From: an uncultured Oscillospiraceae bacterium
GTDB taxonomy: Bacteria > Bacillota > Clostridia > Oscillospirales > Ruminococcaceae
Reading direction: 5' to 3'
Length of the DNA stretch: 5,041 bases
Assembly: GCA_934457235.1 (NCBI GenBank)
Contig: CAKSHT010000153.1
Location: 1-5,041, forward strand
The notes beneath the pieces were generated by a model. The model was not told the DNA's origin and searched no databases. It saw nothing but the letters and a program-made list of their open reading frames with translations. Both the position numbers and the translations under genes were made by a program. Numbering within the stretch: position 1 is the first letter of the stretch; the number at the start of each line of letters is the position of its first letter. Below, piece after piece: positions 1 through 5,037 of the stretch.

Positions 1-404
1 ATCTTGTCGGCGCGCTCGTTGGTCTCCTTGGTCATGCGCTTTGCGTAATCGTCGGCGTCGGCTGTCACCTTGTCCGCCTTTGCCTGAGCCTCGGCAAGCT
101 GCTTGTCAACCGCCTCCTGCGTTTCAGTACGGAGCTTCTCTGCGGCTGCCTTGGAGTCGTTCACGATCTGGTTTCCCTGCTTCTGCGCAAGCAGCAGCGC
201 GTCTTTCAGCGCGTCCTCGTCGTCGCGGTACTCGCGTATCTTGTCGGCAAGCACTTCAAGCTTCCTTTCAAGCTCGTTCTTGTCCTTCTGGAGCTGTGAA
301 TACTCGCTGGATATCTCACGCAGGAACTCGTCTACGTCGTCTGTCTTATATCCGTTGAAGGTAGCCTTCTCGAAACGTCTTGACAAAATGTCCTTTGCAT
401 TCAT
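1..404 (-). CDS. divIVA: DivIVA-family cell division/polarity scaffold, 3' end cut off by the window edge
   Basis: 134 codons are present; the C-terminus lies beyond base 1. The start is ATG at 404-402 (MNAKDILSRRFEKATFNGYK), behind an SD-like AGGAAGGAAG at 415-424. The N-terminal 60 residues match the DivIVA membrane-binding domain: a short helix, F16-N17-G18-Y19, then DDVDEFL (residues 22-28). From about residue 30 the chain is almost continuous charged heptad coiled coil rich in K, E, A and D (KNELERKLEVLADKIREY and onward), as in DivIVA/GpsB proteins. The family binds negatively curved membrane at septa and poles as a coiled-coil oligomer and recruits division, wall or chromosome-anchoring partners. 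In Bacillus the loop contacting membrane carries Phe-Arg; here it reads Phe-Asn. It is the last gene visible in the sepF-ylmH cluster, the standard place for divIVA. The family call is secure; the partner proteins cannot be inferred. Confidence 0.95.
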   Translation of the reverse strand, partial: MNAKDILSRRFEKATFNGYKTDDVDEFLREISSEYSQLQKDKNELERKLEVLADKIREYRDDEDALKDALLLAQKQGNQIVNDSKAAAEKLRTETQEAVDKQLAEAQAKADKVTADADDYAKRMTKETNERADK

Positions 405-414
405 TTTTAATGTA

Positions 415-424
415 CTTCCTTCCT
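415..424 (-). promoter_or_regulatory. Ribosome binding site of divIVA
   Basis: On the minus strand the sequence AGGAAGGAAG lies 10 nt before the ATG at 404-402. It offers two overlapping partial SD matches (AGGA and GGAAG). No other in-frame ATG, GTG or TTG with an SD was seen just upstream, so this site fixes the start. Confidence 0.7.
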
Positions 425-443
425 GAAAACCGCAATGCGGCTG
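424..443 (-). other. Small hairpin with short U run between ylmH and divIVA (possible attenuator)
   Basis: On the minus strand AGCCGC-ATT-GCGGTT can fold into about 6 bp (one G-U pair), with the core CCGC/GCGG at 430-440, followed by TTTT at 429-426. The T run is short and partly inside the stem, so a full terminator is unlikely. It sits in the only sizeable gap of the operon (405-470), directly before the divIVA SD, so partial termination, RNA processing or no function are all possible. Confidence 0.3.
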
Positions 444-470
444 GCGATACGAATATGTGTCACTCTGGAA

Positions 471-1226
471 TCAGAGATATTTTTCGATAGTTATACGGAG
501 CTTCCCCTTCCGGGTCTCTCCGGAAATCCCGGCAAGGCGGTATCTGCCGCTTCCCCGGACTGATATCACGGTATTTTCCTTGACCTCTGCACTTACATTC
601 GTGCATGGTGAAAAGTCCGCACTGACCATGCCCGATTTAATGAGCGATGCGGATCTTTCTCTTGAAGTATTTACGGCGGCGCTCACCACGCAGTCCAGTC
701 TCAGCGAGGAGACCGTGACCTCCATGCGCTGTATCTTCTGCTGTGGAAGCGGCTTTGTCACGCCGATCTCCGCGGATACGCCGACCCTGCCGATCTTGTC
801 CACCGCGCTCACCAGTCCGGCGGCGTTTTCATGGACGAACACGACGGCATAGCCATCCGCAGTAAGAATATCCCCGAGCAGCTCCCGTTTTATCTCCAGC
901 GACATCAGCGCGCCCAGGATATCCCGGTGCGTCAGCGTGTCGCTCTTTCTGAAGCTGAATGTTACGGCGCTCACCGGAAATATATCCTCCGGCTGGAGCT
1001 CCTGCGCATACGTTCCCTCCACGAAGCCGCACACAGTGCGCATCGCTCCGTCGTAGCCGCCGAAGAACACAGGCTTCCCTTTTACGGCACACCTGGCGAC
1101 GACCGCCTCGCGCTCGTTAAGGAATGCCGAAAACCTCGGCGCGCCCGTCCGCTCCGCCGCCCTCTGGAGGTCGGCTATGTGAGCGGAAAGGAAACGCTCC
1201 TCATCGTTAAGCAGCCCGGGGTTCAT
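471..1226 (-). CDS. ylmH: YlmH-type S4-domain RNA-binding protein of the division cluster
   Basis: 251 residues, the usual length for YlmH. It opens with a helical region (LLNDEERFLSAHIADL), followed by the family's FLNERE at 35-40 and FFGGYDG at 54-60. The best diagnostic is LTHRDILGALMSLEIKRELLGDI at 98-120, a near-exact match to the YlmH central motif. An S4 RNA-binding domain follows at about 174-235 (SSLRLDCVVSAA ... SRERSASLIKSGMV ... ISVRGSGRY). YlmH proteins bind RNA and have been linked to rescue of stalled 50S-peptidyl-tRNA complexes as well as to the division gene cluster. The start ATG lies 2 nt after the sepF stop (TGAGCATG) without a clear SD, which suggests translation by reinitiation. 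In the S4 domain the position that is often Asn (kvN) appears to be Asp (VSADF). Family assignment is very sure; the cellular role is inferred. Confidence 0.95.
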   Translation of the reverse strand: MNPGLLNDEERFLSAHIADLQRAAERTGAPRFSAFLNEREAVVARCAVKGKPVFFGGYDGAMRTVCGFVEGTYAQELQPEDIFPVSAVTFSFRKSDTLTHRDILGALMSLEIKRELLGDILTADGYAVVFVHENAAGLVSAVDKIGRVGVSAEIGVTKPLPQQKIQRMEVTVSSLRLDCVVSAAVNTSRERSASLIKSGMVSADFSPCTNVSAEVKENTVISVRGSGRYRLAGISGETRKGKLRITIEKYL

Positions 1227-1228
1227 GC

Positions 1229-1675
1229 TCAGAACTGCTCGGTTTCCATCATATCGCCGCTGAGGTCAACGGATCTCGGAACTACAAAGTACGTGCACTC
1301 TGCAATTCTTACGATACGGCCGTCGATAGCTGCGACAACGCCTGCCATGAAGTCTACGATCCTCTTTCTGGAATCAACGCTTGCTACTTTCTCAAGGTTC
1401 AGGACAACGCTGGTGTTCTCCCTCAGGAAGCGTACCGGCTCCTTCATGATATCCTCGTACTTGAGGGGCTGGATAACCTTGACAGAAGCACCGTGGTAGC
1501 CGCTGTTGTGCAGGTTGAGGACCTTTTCGCTTGCGCGGGGAGCTGTAAATCTTGTGGTAGCCTCGGCTTCTTCCTCGGTAACAGCTGAAGAAGAATTGTC
1601 GTAGCTGGTGTAGCCCTCGTCCTCGAACTCCTCGTCATTCTGTCTGAACTTTGCAAATAAATCGCTGAATGCCAT
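1229..1675 (-). CDS. sepF: SepF cell division protein (FtsZ membrane anchor)
   Basis: 148 residues from ATG at 1675-1673. A TTG 15 bases further upstream is in frame but lies before and partly within the SD, so it is not the start. The N-terminus MAFSDLFAKFRQ looks like the short amphipathic membrane-targeting helix of SepF. An acidic, Ser/Glu-rich linker (about 13-48) follows, then the compact SepF core at about 60-137: SVKVIQPLKYEDI, VVLNLEKVASVDSRKRIVDFMAG, AIDGRIVRI, YFVVP. The core includes the D-F-x-x-G stretch (108-112) used in dimerisation. SepF binds the C-terminal tail of FtsZ, polymerises into arcs or rings and ties the Z-ring to membrane; in many Bacillota it overlaps with or replaces FtsA. 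It lies between yggS and ylmH as in the classic ylm cluster, but the usual ylmG between sepF and ylmH is absent. The function is secure from the core motifs. Confidence 0.97.
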   Translation of the reverse strand: MAFSDLFAKFRQNDEEFEDEGYTSYDNSSSAVTEEEAEATTRFTAPRASEKVLNLHNSGYHGASVKVIQPLKYEDIMKEPVRFLRENTSVVLNLEKVASVDSRKRIVDFMAGVVAAIDGRIVRIAECTYFVVPRSVDLSGDMMETEQF

Positions 1676-1679
1676 GATA

Positions 1680-1688
1680 TTTCCTCCC
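1680..1688 (-). promoter_or_regulatory. Strong Shine-Dalgarno that sets the sepF start
   Basis: On the minus strand GGGAGGAAA lies 4 nt from the ATG at 1675-1673, with the GGAGG core about 7 nt away. It falls between the yggS stop (1691-1693) and sepF. Because it overlaps the codons that follow the upstream in-frame TTG at 1690, it argues for the ATG and a 148-residue protein rather than 153. Confidence 0.9.
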
Positions 1689-1690
1689 AA

Positions 1691-2410
1691 TTATAAATAT
1701 TTTCTGTATCCGAAAAGCCCGGAGCCTATCCGGACTATCGTTGCGCCATGCCTTACCGCCGTTTCGTAGTCTCCCGACATCCCCATGGAGAGCGTATCGA
1801 ACGCGCCGTCCGGATTTACGGACTTATCCGCGCTCAGGTCGCCGAAAAGCCTCTGCATATCCGCAAAGGTACTTTCTCCGCAGCCGGGCGGCGGTATCGT
1901 CATCAGACCTCTCAGCCTGATGTGCGGCAGCTCCCGCACCTGCGCACAGAATTCCTCTGCGCCTGCGGGCGTGACGCCGCCTTTTGTTTCCTCCCCGCCG
2001 ATGTTTATTTCGGCGAGTATATCCATGACCAGCCCGTGCTGCTCCGCTCGCTTGCTTATCTCCTCTGCAAGCCGCAGATTATCCACGGAATGTATCATTG
2101 AAACCTTGTCGATGATGTACTTGACCTTGTTGCTCTGCAATCCGCCGATGAAGTGCACCTCCGCCGGCTGGTACTGCCCGCGCTTGTCCATGTACTCCTG
2201 CACGCGGTTCTCACCGAGCAGGTCTATCCCCAGCCCTATCGCATAGTTTATGCGCTCCGGGGACACCGTCTTTGTCACCGCCATCAGCCGCACTTCATCG
2301 GTGCGCCCGGCGGCAGACTTTGATTTTTCTATGTTTTCACAGATCCTGGCATAGCTTTCTTTTATGTCGTCAAAGCTTGTCTGGGTGTTACTCAACAACT
2401 TTTCCTTCAT
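1691..2410 (-). CDS. yggS: YggS/PROSC-family pyridoxal 5'-phosphate homeostasis protein
   Basis: 239 residues, full length for the family, which forms a single alanine-racemase-like TIM barrel with no second domain. PLP-site motifs are intact: AVTKT with the Schiff-base lysine K47, LGENRVQE, HFIGGLQSNKVKYI, IHSVDN, AEINIGGEETKGGV, LRGLMTIPP, and the phosphate-binding SMGMSGDYETAVRHGATIVRIGSGLFG near the C-terminus. The family binds PLP and keeps free PLP and amino/keto acid pools balanced; no enzymatic reaction is established. This is ylmE of the Bacillus ylm division cluster. The start ATG lies 23 bp inside the end of the HlyD-like gene, preceded by AAGGA at 5 nt spacing, so the two genes are probably translated together. 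The motifs leave little doubt about the family; why it travels with sepF is unknown. Confidence 0.96.
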   Translation of the reverse strand: MKEKLLSNTQTSFDDIKESYARICENIEKSKSAAGRTDEVRLMAVTKTVSPERINYAIGLGIDLLGENRVQEYMDKRGQYQPAEVHFIGGLQSNKVKYIIDKVSMIHSVDNLRLAEEISKRAEQHGLVMDILAEINIGGEETKGGVTPAGAEEFCAQVRELPHIRLRGLMTIPPPGCGESTFADMQRLFGDLSADKSVNPDGAFDTLSMGMSGDYETAVRHGATIVRIGSGLFGYRKYL

Positions 2411-3608
2411 ACAAATCCTTGCCTTCTGTTACTATTCTGTCGTATAATTTCACATAATCGCTGTCGTCCTCCTGGGTGCAGATGAGGTAATCGTCGCCCC
2501 AGTACTCAACGTTGATCTTCTTGAAAACGAGCTTTCCGCCGACCACAACGAACACGCCGCGTTCCTGGTTCTCATTGAACCGTAGCGCGCTGCGTGACAC
2601 ACGCAGTCCGCCGTAGCTGTTGATTATGTACTTGAACTGCGCCGTCCTGCCGGATACCACCGACGATGTGAGCGTATCACACTCGAATACATACACTGAC
2701 ATGCCGTCGTTTCTGCCGGTATCGGTTATCGAAACTATCTCCGCTTCGATGGGCGTCGGATCGCTGCGCACCCGCAGAGTCACCGTGCTTCCCTCGTAAC
2801 AGCCGAACAACTTGTCGCTGTTTATTACCGCCGCGACCCTCCAGCGATAGTCCGCAATGAGCTTACCGACGGCGCCGGAGCTTGTTCCGAGGTTCGGCTT
2901 ATCGACTATGCTGTCGATCTCGTCCGCTGTGATGGTTTCAGAATCCGCCATCGAAAGTTTACTTTCATAGCCGTCAACGTTGCTGACGAAATAGCCTGTC
3001 CCGTCCGCATAAATATCCGTGACGTCGCCGGACAGCATGGCTTCAAGCTGCGAAGCGCGGCTTCGAAGCGCGGCAATCCTGCCCTCGTAGCTGCTGACGT
3101 CCCCGCGGGATATCTCGCGCTTTGAGAGTACGCCGAGTATCGCGGTCTCCTGCGCCTGGGCGGAGGAATAGTCCCCCTCGATCAGGCTGCCGATTATCGT
3201 TGAATGACGCTCATTTATCTGGCTGGAAATATTCTCAAGCTGATTGTTATCCGTGCCAGCGAGCTTCTGGGCGTCGGTTAGCACATCAATCTGCTCGTTT
3301 ATCTCCTCGATCTCACGGCGGCGCTCGATATCCGCCTCACTGCGATAGCGCCTTGCGATGACGGAGCTTTTGCCGACCTTCGAGCCATCGGAGTGCTCAT
3401 AATCCAGAACGCCGCTGCCAGAACTGTAAACCACAGTTTCGTCCCGCAGGAACACGCCCTCAAACGGAACGTCCTCGGTCATGCTGTAGGTGTATGCGGT
3501 TTCCGTCGTGACCTTACCGCCGTCAGCGAAAAAGACCTGACCGATAAAGAACACGAAAACGAACAGGGACAGCACGATGATGATTAACGACGTCCACCTG
3601 GATTCCAT
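2388..3608 (-). CDS. HlyD/membrane-fusion-like single-pass membrane protein, no adjacent transporter
   Basis: 406 residues. A single hydrophobic helix at about 7-28 (SLIIIVLSLFVFVFFIGQVFF) anchors it with most of the chain outside. Next comes a half lipoyl/barrel-sandwich segment at about 46-86 (VPFEGVFLRDETVV, GVLDYEHSDGSKVGK). A charged helical, probably coiled-coil hairpin spans about 90-195, followed by the second lipoyl half (ADGTGYFVSNVDGYESKL, 201-218). A beta-barrel region runs from about 255 to 330 (WRVAAVINSD, VTLRVRSDPTPIEAEIVSI). The C-terminal domain at about 333-385 reads VSRSALRFNENQERGVFVVVGGKLVFKKINV. This order is that of HlyD/MacA-type adaptors, but no ABC or RND transporter gene lies next to it. 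It starts on the last base of hfq (TAATG) with no good SD, and its 3' end overlaps yggS. A transport adaptor or an envelope/division protein that uses the adaptor fold are both possible. The fold is likely, the job unknown. Confidence 0.8.
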   Translation of the reverse strand: MESRWTSLIIIVLSLFVFVFFIGQVFFADGGKVTTETAYTYSMTEDVPFEGVFLRDETVVYSSGSGVLDYEHSDGSKVGKSSVIARRYRSEADIERRREIEEINEQIDVLTDAQKLAGTDNNQLENISSQINERHSTIIGSLIEGDYSSAQAQETAILGVLSKREISRGDVSSYEGRIAALRSRASQLEAMLSGDVTDIYADGTGYFVSNVDGYESKLSMADSETITADEIDSIVDKPNLGTSSGAVGKLIADYRWRVAAVINSDKLFGCYEGSTVTLRVRSDPTPIEAEIVSITDTGRNDGMSVYVFECDTLTSSVVSGRTAQFKYIINSYGGLRVSRSALRFNENQERGVFVVVGGKLVFKKINVEYWGDDYLICTQEDDSDYVKLYDRIVTEGKDLYEGKVVE

Positions 3609-3853
3609 TAGTCTTCGTCAGCCTTCTCATAGGCGTCAAGGATAGAGATGGGCTTTAACGGAGTGATGGTGGATATCGCGTGCTTGTAGATAAGATTCTG
3701 CTTTCCATCGGTATCAAGGATCACCGTATAGTTATCAAAGCCCTTTACCACGCCCTTGAACTGAAATCCATTGGTAATGTAGATCGTTACCGGGATCTTG
3801 TCCTTTCTTGCCTGGTTAAGGAACACGTCCTGTAAATTAATGTCTTTTGCCAT
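3608..3853 (-). CDS. hfq: RNA chaperone Hfq
   Basis: 81 residues, the short form with almost no C-terminal tail. The Sm1 motif is plain ([39 protein letters not shown]), and the Sm2 motif YKHAIST lies at 56-62. Uridine-binding proximal-face residues are present: Q8, D9 and Y56-K57-H58. The distal-face residues Y25 and F30 used for A-rich RNA in Gram-positive Hfq are also kept. The rim patch reads R16-K17-D18-K19, more basic than in several Bacillota but with lysines for two of the E. coli arginines. Hfq forms a hexameric ring that binds sRNAs and mRNAs and promotes their pairing and turnover. It lies downstream of miaA as in many bacteria, but a terminator separates them here. It begins the operon leading into the division genes, and its stop codon shares a base with the next start. 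Its leader is structured and carries a small frame. Confidence 0.98.
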   Translation of the reverse strand: MAKDINLQDVFLNQARKDKIPVTIYITNGFQFKGVVKGFDNYTVILDTDGKQNLIYKHAISTITPLKPISILDAYEKADED

Positions 3854-3859
3854 ACTAAA

Positions 3860-3868
3860 TCACCTTTT
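3860..3868 (-). promoter_or_regulatory. hfq ribosome binding site overlapping the stop of the leader frame
   Basis: On the minus strand AAAAGGTGA ends 6 nt before the hfq ATG at 3853-3851. Its TGA (3862-3860) is also the in-frame stop of the 28-codon leader frame, so ribosomes finishing that frame would sit on the hfq SD. Confidence 0.85.
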
Positions 3869-3946
3869 CTCTCTCTGCAATTCAATACGTCTGGGATTTT
3901 CCCCAGTACCCCAAAATAGGCGCCAGCATTCAGTGAATGACTGCAT
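3860..3946 (-). CDS. Putative 28-residue leader ORF upstream of hfq
   Basis: ATG at 3946-3944 opens 28 codons and closes with TGA at 3862-3860, inside the hfq SD. The peptide begins MQSFTECWRLFWGTG and ends RREKR-like basic (ELQREKR). It resembles no family I recognise, and has neither a signal peptide nor a membrane segment. AGGA at 3956-3953 precedes the ATG by 6 nt, a fair SD. Codons 3-12 are rich in codons starting with U (TCA, TTC, TGC, TGG, TTT, TGG), including two Trp codons, as in a leader peptide. Over the whole frame the U-first share is ordinary, 7 of 28. A frame this short is not rare by chance, so the case rests on the SD, the stop position and its place in the transcript leader. 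It could couple translation to hfq, act as an attenuator-type leader, or be noise. Confidence 0.35.
   Translation of the reverse strand: MQSFTECWRLFWGTGENPRRIELQREKR
3891..3906 (-). other. Short GC hairpin in the hfq leader
   Basis: CTGGG-GAAAAT-CCCAG on the minus strand forms a perfect 5-bp stem with a 6-nt loop, about 25 nt before the hfq SD. No U run follows, so it is not a terminator. It could modulate ribosome access or bind a protein, or may simply be incidental. Confidence 0.4.
3924..3943 (-). other. Imperfect hairpin at the 5' end of the hfq leader
   Basis: CAG-(T)-CATTC-ACT-GAATG-CTG on the minus strand can pair 8 bp with one bulged T and a 3-nt loop. It overlaps the first codons of the putative leader frame and would lie just after the predicted transcript start. 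Confidence 0.4.
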
Positions 3947-3955
3947 AGCTATTCC

Positions 3956-3985
3956 TATATAGACTAGTATAACATACTTTTTCAA
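3956..3985 (-). promoter_or_regulatory. Likely promoter of the hfq-to-divIVA operon
   Basis: On the minus strand TGT-TATACT (3974-3966) is an extended -10 element with 5 of 6 bases of TATAAT; the transcript would start near 3959. An alternative pairing is TTGAAA (3985-3980, 5 of 6 to TTGACA) with TATATA (3961-3956) at 18 bp. The stretch upstream (about 3984-4021) is almost pure A and T and could act as an UP element. It lies between the miaA terminator and hfq, where a promoter is needed. It implies a leader of about 100 nt. Confidence 0.6.
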
Positions 3986-4006
3986 AAAAAGCTATAATTT
4001 TTTTGA
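3982..4006. repeat. Perfect A/T inverted repeat upstream of the hfq promoter
   Basis: TCAAAAAAA (3982-3990) and TTTTTTTGA (3998-4006) are perfect 9-bp inverted arms around a 7-base centre. Neither strand has a separate U run following the arms, so it is not a good terminator. It lies where the -35 and UP regions of the hfq promoter would be. Confidence 0.55.
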
Positions 4007-4013
4007 GAAATTT

Positions 4014-4051
4014 AAAAAAAATTCAGAAAAAGTTTTATCTTTTTCTGAATT
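4014..4051 (-). terminator. Intrinsic terminator after miaA
   Basis: On the minus strand AATTCAGAAAAAG (4051-4039) and CTTTTTCTGAATT (4032-4020) pair perfectly over 13 bp around a 6-nt loop. An unbroken T tract (4021-4014) follows, partly shared with the stem base. The stem is AT-rich, so stability comes from length rather than GC. It starts about 45 bp after the miaA stop. The opposite orientation has no T run after the stem, so it acts in the miaA direction. Confidence 0.85.
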
Positions 4052-4095
4052 ATCTGGTATTATCAGCAATTTATTTACATATATTGTAATTTACT

Positions 4096-5025
4096 TTATA
4101 GCTCGCCGTCAATTATCCGTGACGCCTTATCGACGATCTCCGGGAGTCCGTCGCCGGGGCAGACCATGATCCTGTGAAATCTGCTGTCCCTGCGGAACCA
4201 GGTGAGCTGGCGCTTTGCGTACTGCCGGGTACGGAGCTTCAGCTCCTCCACGCACTCACAGAGGGTACGTTCGCCCCGGAAGTATGGATACAGTTCCTTG
4301 CAGCCTATCGCCTGCGCCGCCGTCGGGCGCTCCGTCTGTTCAAAGCACGCCCGTGCCTCCTGCTCCAGTCCGTTCTGTATCATCAGGTCAACGCGTCGAT
4401 TGATGCGCTCATGGAGCTGCTCGCGCCGCTCGAAATCCAGCGTCAGCAAGATGAACTCGTACGGCGACGGCGCGTTCCTTGAAGCGCGCTTGGCTTCCGC
4501 GATGGTATGCCCTGTCGTCCTGTAAACCTCCAGCGCCCGGATAACCCTTGAAACGTTGTTCGCGTGAAGCTCCGCAGCGGTCTCCGGGTCTACCTCCCGG
4601 AGCTTCTCCAACAGGGCTTCCGCGCCGTTTTCCCCGGCATATTTCCGCATTTCGTCGCGGAATCCGTAATCGCACTCGCTCTCGTCGAACTGTAAATTAT
4701 CCACGAACGATGAAATGTACAGCCCCGTGCCGCCGCATATCACCGGTATCTTCCCGCGGGAAAGGATATCGTCGGCGCACACGCCCGCCATTTTCACCCA
4801 GTCGGCTACCGAAAAGCTCTCCGACGGGTCGAGGAAATCCATCAGATGGTGCGGTATCCCCTGCTGTTCCTCCGGCGTAGCCTTTGCACTCGCGACATCC
4901 ATGTCGGTGTATATCTGCATGCTGTCGGCAGACACAATCTCGCCGCCGATTCTTTTTGCAATCTCCACCGCGAGCGCGGTCTTGCCCGATGCCGTCGGTC
5001 CCGCTATCGCAATAATATCAGTCAA
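4096..5025 (-). CDS. miaA: tRNA dimethylallyltransferase MiaA
   Basis: 309 residues, the normal length. The enzyme transfers dimethylallyl from DMAPP to N6 of A37 in tRNAs that read codons starting with U, the first step towards i6A/ms2i6A. Motifs run in order: P-loop GPTASGKT at 9-16, the substrate-positioning SADSMQIY with catalytic Asp34, GIPHHLMD at about 56-63, and GGTGLYI near 98-104. Further on come HANNVSRVIRALEVYRTTG, then AIGCKELYPYF and RQYAKRQLTWFRRD at the C-terminal tRNA-binding part. The family usually has AIGYKE; here Tyr is Cys, a mild change. The start is TTG at 5025-5023 with AAGGAG 6 nt upstream; the next in-frame Met is residue 36, after the P-loop, so it cannot be the start. 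It ends in its own terminator, so it is transcribed apart from hfq, probably with a gene beyond the right edge. Confidence 0.98.
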   Translation of the reverse strand: MTDIIAIAGPTASGKTALAVEIAKRIGGEIVSADSMQIYTDMDVASAKATPEEQQGIPHHLMDFLDPSESFSVADWVKMAGVCADDILSRGKIPVICGGTGLYISSFVDNLQFDESECDYGFRDEMRKYAGENGAEALLEKLREVDPETAAELHANNVSRVIRALEVYRTTGHTIAEAKRASRNAPSPYEFILLTLDFERREQLHERINRRVDLMIQNGLEQEARACFEQTERPTAAQAIGCKELYPYFRGERTLCECVEELKLRTRQYAKRQLTWFRRDSRFHRIMVCPGDGLPEIVDKASRIIDGEL

Positions 5026-5031
5026 GGCGAA

Positions 5032-5037
5032 CTCCTT
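5032..5037 (-). promoter_or_regulatory. Shine-Dalgarno of miaA supporting a TTG start
   Basis: On the minus strand AAGGAG lies 6 nt before TTG at 5025-5023. The spacing and match are good, and the P-loop begins only 8 residues later as in other MiaA proteins, so the rare TTG is accepted as the start. Confidence 0.88.

Noticed and set aside
41..426. Two overlapping plus-strand frames opposite divIVA
   Set aside because: They arise from the antisense of the coiled-coil repeats (Ser/Arg-rich translation), with no plausible SD or family similarity.
831..1499. Plus-strand open frame of 222 codons across ylmH and sepF
   Set aside because: It lies antisense to two genes with clear family motifs, crosses their boundary, and its translation is Arg/Leu/Pro-rich with no recognisable domain. 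It is a shadow frame.
1676..1690. Upstream TTG start for sepF (153 residues)
   Set aside because: The TTG precedes and overlaps the SD GGGAGGAAA, which is correctly placed for the ATG at 1675; the extra five residues encode the SD itself.
1748..2246. Plus-strand frames opposite yggS
   Set aside because: The minus-strand YggS motifs are complete; these translations show no domain.
3891..3906. CTGGG...CCCAG as a LexA-type or other known operator
   Set aside because: It does not match the Bacillota LexA box (CGAAC-N4-GTTCG) or any operator I recognise; it is listed only as a small hairpin.
3854..3960. Known riboswitch or T-box in the hfq leader
   Set aside because: It is too short and lacks the T-box sequence or any riboswitch core I recognise; there is no terminator before hfq.
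3982..4006. Second A/T hairpin as an additional terminator
   Set aside because: The stem is entirely A/T apart from one pair and no independent U run follows on either strand; it fits the promoter upstream region better.
4174..4880. Several frames on both strands inside miaA
   Set aside because: MiaA is intact from P-loop to C-terminus. The alternatives are low-complexity Arg/Pro/Ala translations of GC-rich codons.
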